Below are positions 58,618-64,000 of a stretch of 64,000 nt of DNA, piece by piece (position 1 is the stretch's first letter; every line of letters begins with the position of its first letter). The position numbers were made by a program, and so were the translations under genes. Source of the stretch: Aeromicrobium sp. IC_218 (GTDB taxonomy: Bacteria > Actinomycetota > Actinomycetes > Propionibacteriales > Nocardioidaceae); the NCBI RefSeq assembly GCF_004336805.1, contig NZ_SJXM01000002.1, positions 248,001-312,000 of the forward strand. Direction: 5' to 3'. Under the pieces are notes generated by a model, which did not search any database, was not told where the DNA came from, and saw only the letters and a program-made list of their open reading frames with translations.

Positions 58618-59051
58618 GCGTCCTCGTCGTCCGCGTCGTCCTTCTTCTTGTACGGGTCGGGGTCACCGGCGAACTCGGCGCCGGCGGCCCGCGCCGCCAC
58701 CTCCTCGTCGCGCTTGCGCGCCCGCTCGAGCAGCTCCTCGATCGCCTTGGCGTTCTCGGGGACGGCGTCGAGGTGGAACTCCAGCGACGGCGTGTGGCGC
58801 ACGCCGAGCTGCTTGCCGACCTCGGAGCGGATGACGCCCTTGGCGCTCTCGAGCGCCTGCGCGGTGCCGTCGATCGCCTTCTGGTCGCCCATGACGGTGT
58901 AGAACACCGACGCGTGCTGGGCGTCGCCGGTCAGCCGGACGTCCGTGATGGTCACGAAGCCCAGGCGGGGGTCCTTGATGCGGCGCTCCAGCATCTCGGC
59001 GACGACGACCTTGATGCGGTCGGCCACCTTGTTCACGCGGGGTCCGGGCAC
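58614..59051 (-). CDS. rbfA: Ribosome-binding factor A
   Basis: A 145-residue RbfA with the KH-like fold ([20 protein letters not shown] in part, [12 protein letters not shown]). It matures the 16S 5' end on 30S particles. The C-terminal tail is Asp/Lys-rich ([12 protein letters not shown]). It follows infB after a hairpin and is coupled to truB. Confidence 0.95.
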   Translation of the reverse strand: MPGPRVNKVADRIKVVVAEMLERRIKDPRLGFVTITDVRLTGDAQHASVFYTVMGDQKAIDGTAQALESAKGVIRSEVGKQLGVRHTPSLEFHLDAVPENAKAIEELLERARKRDEEVAARAAGAEFAGDPDPYKKKDDADDEDA

Positions 59052-59071
59052 TGCTCCTCCTAGGGTGAGAC

Positions 59072-59111
59072 GTCGGCCCGGCCTCCCGCAGCTGCGGAAG
59101 ACCGGGCCGAC
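59072..59111 (-). terminator. Hairpin between infB and rbfA
   Basis: GTCGGCCCGG (59072-59081) pairs with CCGGGCCGAC (59102-59111); the loop contains a second palindrome CCGCAGCTGCGG. It may partly end infB transcripts. Confidence 0.65.
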
Positions 59112-59126
59112 ATGGTCGTGCGACGG

Positions 59127-61958
<2,832 letters not shown>

Positions 61959-61964
61959 ACTTCT

Positions 61965-61990
61965 CCTTCAGGGGGCCCACACCCTGAAGG
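61965..61990 (-). promoter_or_regulatory. Hairpin overlapping the infB Shine-Dalgarno
   Basis: On the transcript CCTTCAGG pairs with CCTGAAGG; the second arm contains the first bases of AAGGAG, the infB ribosome-binding site, 7 nt before GTG. Pairing could limit initiation. Confidence 0.45.
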
Positions 61991-62071
61991 GCGCAGACCA
62001 CTAGTTGTCGTACAGGCTCATCGGAAAGAACTCATCGAGTGCTCATGAGCGAGTGCTCCGATTTCGTCTCG

Positions 62072-62090
62072 GGGGCCCTGGGTGGGCCCC
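62072..62090 (-). terminator. Hairpin after ylxR
   Basis: GGGGCCC (62072-62078) pairs with GGGCCCC (62084-62090) around 5 nt, just past the ylxR stop and before infB. Confidence 0.5.
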
Positions 62091-62097
62091 GCCGGGT

Positions 62098-62412
62098 TTA
62101 CGTGGGTCGTGCGGGTGGTGCGTGCCCCGCGTCGGGTGCCAGCTGCTCGACGACCGAGGTCAGGTCGAGCGTGCCGGCGACACGCAGGGCCCGGCCGAAC
62201 GCCTTGCGGCGCTGGGCCAGCTCCAGGCATCCGGGATCGGGGTGCAGGTGCGCCCCTCGGCCCGGAAGTCGGCCGTCACGGTCGAGGACCACCGTCACCG
62301 GCGAGTCCCCCGTCGCGACGACACGTACCAGGGTGGATTTCTCCGCTCGCTCTCGACAACCGATGCACGTGCGGATCACCAACGACGAGTCTAGCGGCTC
62401 CCTGGTCGTCAC
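62098..62412 (-). CDS. ylxR: YlxR-family RNA-binding protein (DUF448)
   Basis: A 104-residue YlxR protein with the [19 protein letters not shown] block (in part) and [19 protein letters not shown] (in part). Related proteins bind RNA or DNA, and YlxR has been linked to RNase P and transcription control. GTG at 62412 overlaps the nusA stop by 4 nt. A second candidate is GTG at 62379, directly before RTCIGC, with TAGACT 8 nt upstream. Confidence 0.85.
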   Translation of the reverse strand: MTTREPLDSSLVIRTCIGCRERAEKSTLVRVVATGDSPVTVVLDRDGRLPGRGAHLHPDPGCLELAQRRKAFGRALRVAGTLDLTSVVEQLAPDAGHAPPARPT

Positions 62413-63479
62413 GCGCCGCCGGGCGCGCCGGGACGACCGGACGCGCCGCCGCCGGCGGGTGCCGACGGCTGGTCGCCGCGCGGGTCGGTGTCCGAGCGGA
62501 TGTCGATGCGCCACCCGGTCAGACGCGCGGCGAGCCGGGCGTTCTGGCCCTCCTTGCCGATCGCCAGCGACAGCTGGAAGTCGGGCACGACCACGCGGGC
62601 GGCCTTGGCCGCGGGGTCGACGAGCGTGACGCTCTTCACCTGCGAGGGCGACAGCGCGTGGGCGATGAACTCGGCCGGCTCGTCGCTGTGGTCGACGATG
62701 TCGATCTTCTCGCCGTGCAGCTCGCTCATGACGTTGCGCACGCGCTGGCCCATCGGGCCGATGCAGGCGCCCTTGGCGTTGACGCCCTGGGCGCGCGAGC
62801 GGACGGCGATCTTGCTGCGGTGACCGGCCTCGCGGGCGATCTCGACGATCTCGACCGTGCCGTCGGCGATCTCGGGCACCTCGAGCTCGAACAGCTTCTT
62901 CACCAGGCCCGGGTGCGTGCGCGAGACGCGAACACGAGGACCGCGCATGCCCTTCTCGACCGAGTAGACGTACGCCTTGACCCGCTCGCCGTGGCTGTAG
63001 GTCTCGCCGGGGACGCGCTCGGTGGCCGGCAGCAGCGCCTCGAGCCGGCCCAGGTTGATCAGGACGTCCTGCGGGTCACGGCCCTGCTGGACGACGCCGG
63101 AGACGATGTCGCCCACCTTGCCGGAGAACTCGCCGAACTTCTGCTCGTCCTCGGCGTCGCGCAGCCGCTGCATGATCAGCTGGCGCGCAACGGTGGCGGC
63201 GTAGCGGCCGAAGTCCTGGGGCGTGTGGTCGAACTCCTCGCTGAAGCGGGGCGCGGGACGCTCCTCGCCCTCGGCGGGCGGGGGCGTCTCGAGCCGCTCC
63301 TTGGCCCAGACGGTCACGTGGCCGGTCTTGCGGTCGAGCTCGACGCGCGCGTGGGAGTGGGCGTCGCTCGTCTTGTGGTACGCCGAGAGCAGGGCCTGCT
63401 CGATGGCCTCGACGACGACGTCGAAGGAGATGTCCTTCTCGCGCTCGAGGAGGCGGAGGGCGGCGATGTCGATGTCCAT
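62409..63479 (-). CDS. nusA: Transcription termination/antitermination factor NusA
   Basis: A 356-residue NusA: N-terminal RNA-polymerase domain, S1 domain ([15 protein letters not shown]), and two KH domains ([34 protein letters not shown] in part). The tail ends in a Gly/Pro/Ala stretch and lacks the acidic repeats of E. coli NusA. It controls pausing, termination and rRNA antitermination. Located 4 nt after rimP and overlapped by ylxR. Confidence 0.96.
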   Translation of the reverse strand: MDIDIAALRLLEREKDISFDVVVEAIEQALLSAYHKTSDAHSHARVELDRKTGHVTVWAKERLETPPPAEGEERPAPRFSEEFDHTPQDFGRYAATVARQLIMQRLRDAEDEQKFGEFSGKVGDIVSGVVQQGRDPQDVLINLGRLEALLPATERVPGETYSHGERVKAYVYSVEKGMRGPRVRVSRTHPGLVKKLFELEVPEIADGTVEIVEIAREAGHRSKIAVRSRAQGVNAKGACIGPMGQRVRNVMSELHGEKIDIVDHSDEPAEFIAHALSPSQVKSVTLVDPAAKAARVVVPDFQLSLAIGKEGQNARLAARLTGWRIDIRSDTDPRGDQPSAPAGGGASGRPGAPGGA

Positions 63480-63483
63480 GGTC

Positions 63484-63930
63484 CTACTTCCGGTTCAGCT
63501 CGACCTGGACGAGCGGGTTCGTCAGCTCGTCGTAGGCGTAGCGGGTGGGGGTGCCGGCGACGTCCAGGGTCACGCCCTCGTCGTCGCTCTCGCCGATGCG
63601 CCCGACGACCTTGGTGCCCTCGGTCGTCGTGGCCTTGACCAGGCGGCCGGCGTTGCGGCGCCAGTGGCGCGGCAGGCTCAGCGGACGGTCGACGCCACGC
63701 GAGGTGACCTCGAGCGTGTAGGCGCCGTCACCCATGACGTCGGACTCGTCGAGCTCGCGCGACAGGGCGCGGGTCAGCTCGGCGACGTGGTCGATGGTGA
63801 TGCCGCCGTCGGTGTCGACGGCCACGCGCAGGATGCGCTGCTTGCCGGCGGGAGCGAGCTCGACCGCCTCGAGGTCGAGGCCCAGGTCGGCCACGCACCT
63901 CTCGACGAGGTTCTCGACTGTGTCGGCCAT
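63484..63930 (-). CDS. rimP: Ribosome maturation factor RimP
   Basis: A 148-residue RimP with the N-terminal domain ([20 protein letters not shown] in part) and [14 protein letters not shown], then an SH3-like C-terminal domain. It assists late 30S assembly. ATG at 63930 has GGAGG about 8 nt upstream; first gene of the rimP-nusA-ylxR-infB-rbfA-truB series. Confidence 0.95.
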   Translation of the reverse strand: MADTVENLVERCVADLGLDLEAVELAPAGKQRILRVAVDTDGGITIDHVAELTRALSRELDESDVMGDGAYTLEVTSRGVDRPLSLPRHWRRNAGRLVKATTTEGTKVVGRIGESDDEGVTLDVAGTPTRYAYDELTNPLVQVELNRK

Positions 63931-63987
63931 GGGGTCGTCCTCCGTATGTACTTGTCGGTCCGTGTGCGGCCCTCGCGGGTCCGGACA

Positions 63988-63993
63988 AGCCTA
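63988..63993 (-). promoter_or_regulatory. rimP -10 hexamer candidate
   Basis: TAGGCT on the minus strand would start a leader of about 50 nt; the -35 region is beyond the window edge. Confidence 0.35.
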
Positions 63994-64000
63994 CCGGGTC

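Noticed and set aside
54826-58902. A 1358-codon open frame on the plus strand
   Set aside because: It runs antisense to ribF, the phospholipase D gene and truB, and out of frame across the GDSL gene. Its composition (Arg/His/Val/Asp-rich) is that of a shadow of high-GC coding DNA.

Overview
The window is high-GC DNA (around 70%) in which nearly every base belongs to a short-spaced gene. Gene content and order point to an actinobacterium: rimP-nusA-ylxR-infB-rbfA-truB-ribF-rpsO-pnp, dapB, dapA-rnj, ftsK-pgsA-cinA-clgR-DUF3046-recA-recX, miaB, miaA-dapF-hflX and lexA all occur in the order known from that phylum. A placement near Nocardioidaceae/Propionibacteriales is only an inference. I saw no rRNA, tRNA, CRISPR array, insertion sequence or prophage.

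Layout. 1-2530: a PAS-GGDEF-EAL protein cut by the left edge, then dps. 2628-7142: a xylose-type ABC transporter (xylF, half-size xylG, xylH) divergent from a ROK repressor, with a palindromic operator candidate between them. 7199-9539: a divergent SOS locus (LysM/ChiZ-like gene and lexA with four LexA boxes between them), then galE. 9553-20077: a mostly minus-strand block with a DinG-type helicase, hflX, dapF, miaA, an MT0933-like antitoxin, a dioxygenase-like gene, an HhH-GPD repair protein, a pyruvate-oxidase-like enzyme and miaB. 20136-27483: a DUF305 lipoprotein and an LVIVD-repeat protein, the gluABCD glutamate uptake operon, a DUF4442 hotdog protein and a BNR-repeat protein. 27542-37787: recX-recA-DUF3046-clgR-cinA-pgsA-membrane protein-ftsK, a CbiX-like protein, a small membrane protein, rnj and dapA. 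37867-44540: a thioesterase-like gene, mscS, a GH18-like secreted protein, dfrA-thyA, GNAT-azlC-azlD and dapB. 44570-51605: gdhA, then a cellobiose-type operon (cebE-cebF-cebG-bglC-cebR) headed by a promoter framed by two CebR-type operators. 51741-63930: the translation and RNA block pnp to rimP, interrupted by a GDSL lipoprotein and a phospholipase-D-type enzyme.

How it works together. The LexA regulon is visible directly: tandem LexA boxes serve lexA and the LysM gene, and another box sits at the recA promoter, with recX coupled to recA. The two sugar operons each carry a repressor gene of a matching family and a palindromic operator. At least a dozen genes have a TAnnnT hexamer exactly 6-7 nt before the start codon, and most lack a Shine-Dalgarno, which suggests widespread leaderless transcription. 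These short signals were also used to choose start codons.

I did not find a clearly new multi-gene system. The most notable points are the density of SOS boxes, the exact CebR operator pair, the leaderless-promoter series, perfect inverted repeats before the pyruvate-oxidase-like and DUF4442 genes, a CbiX-like protein lacking both metal-binding histidines, an antitoxin without a toxin, and an infB leader hairpin that covers part of the Shine-Dalgarno.
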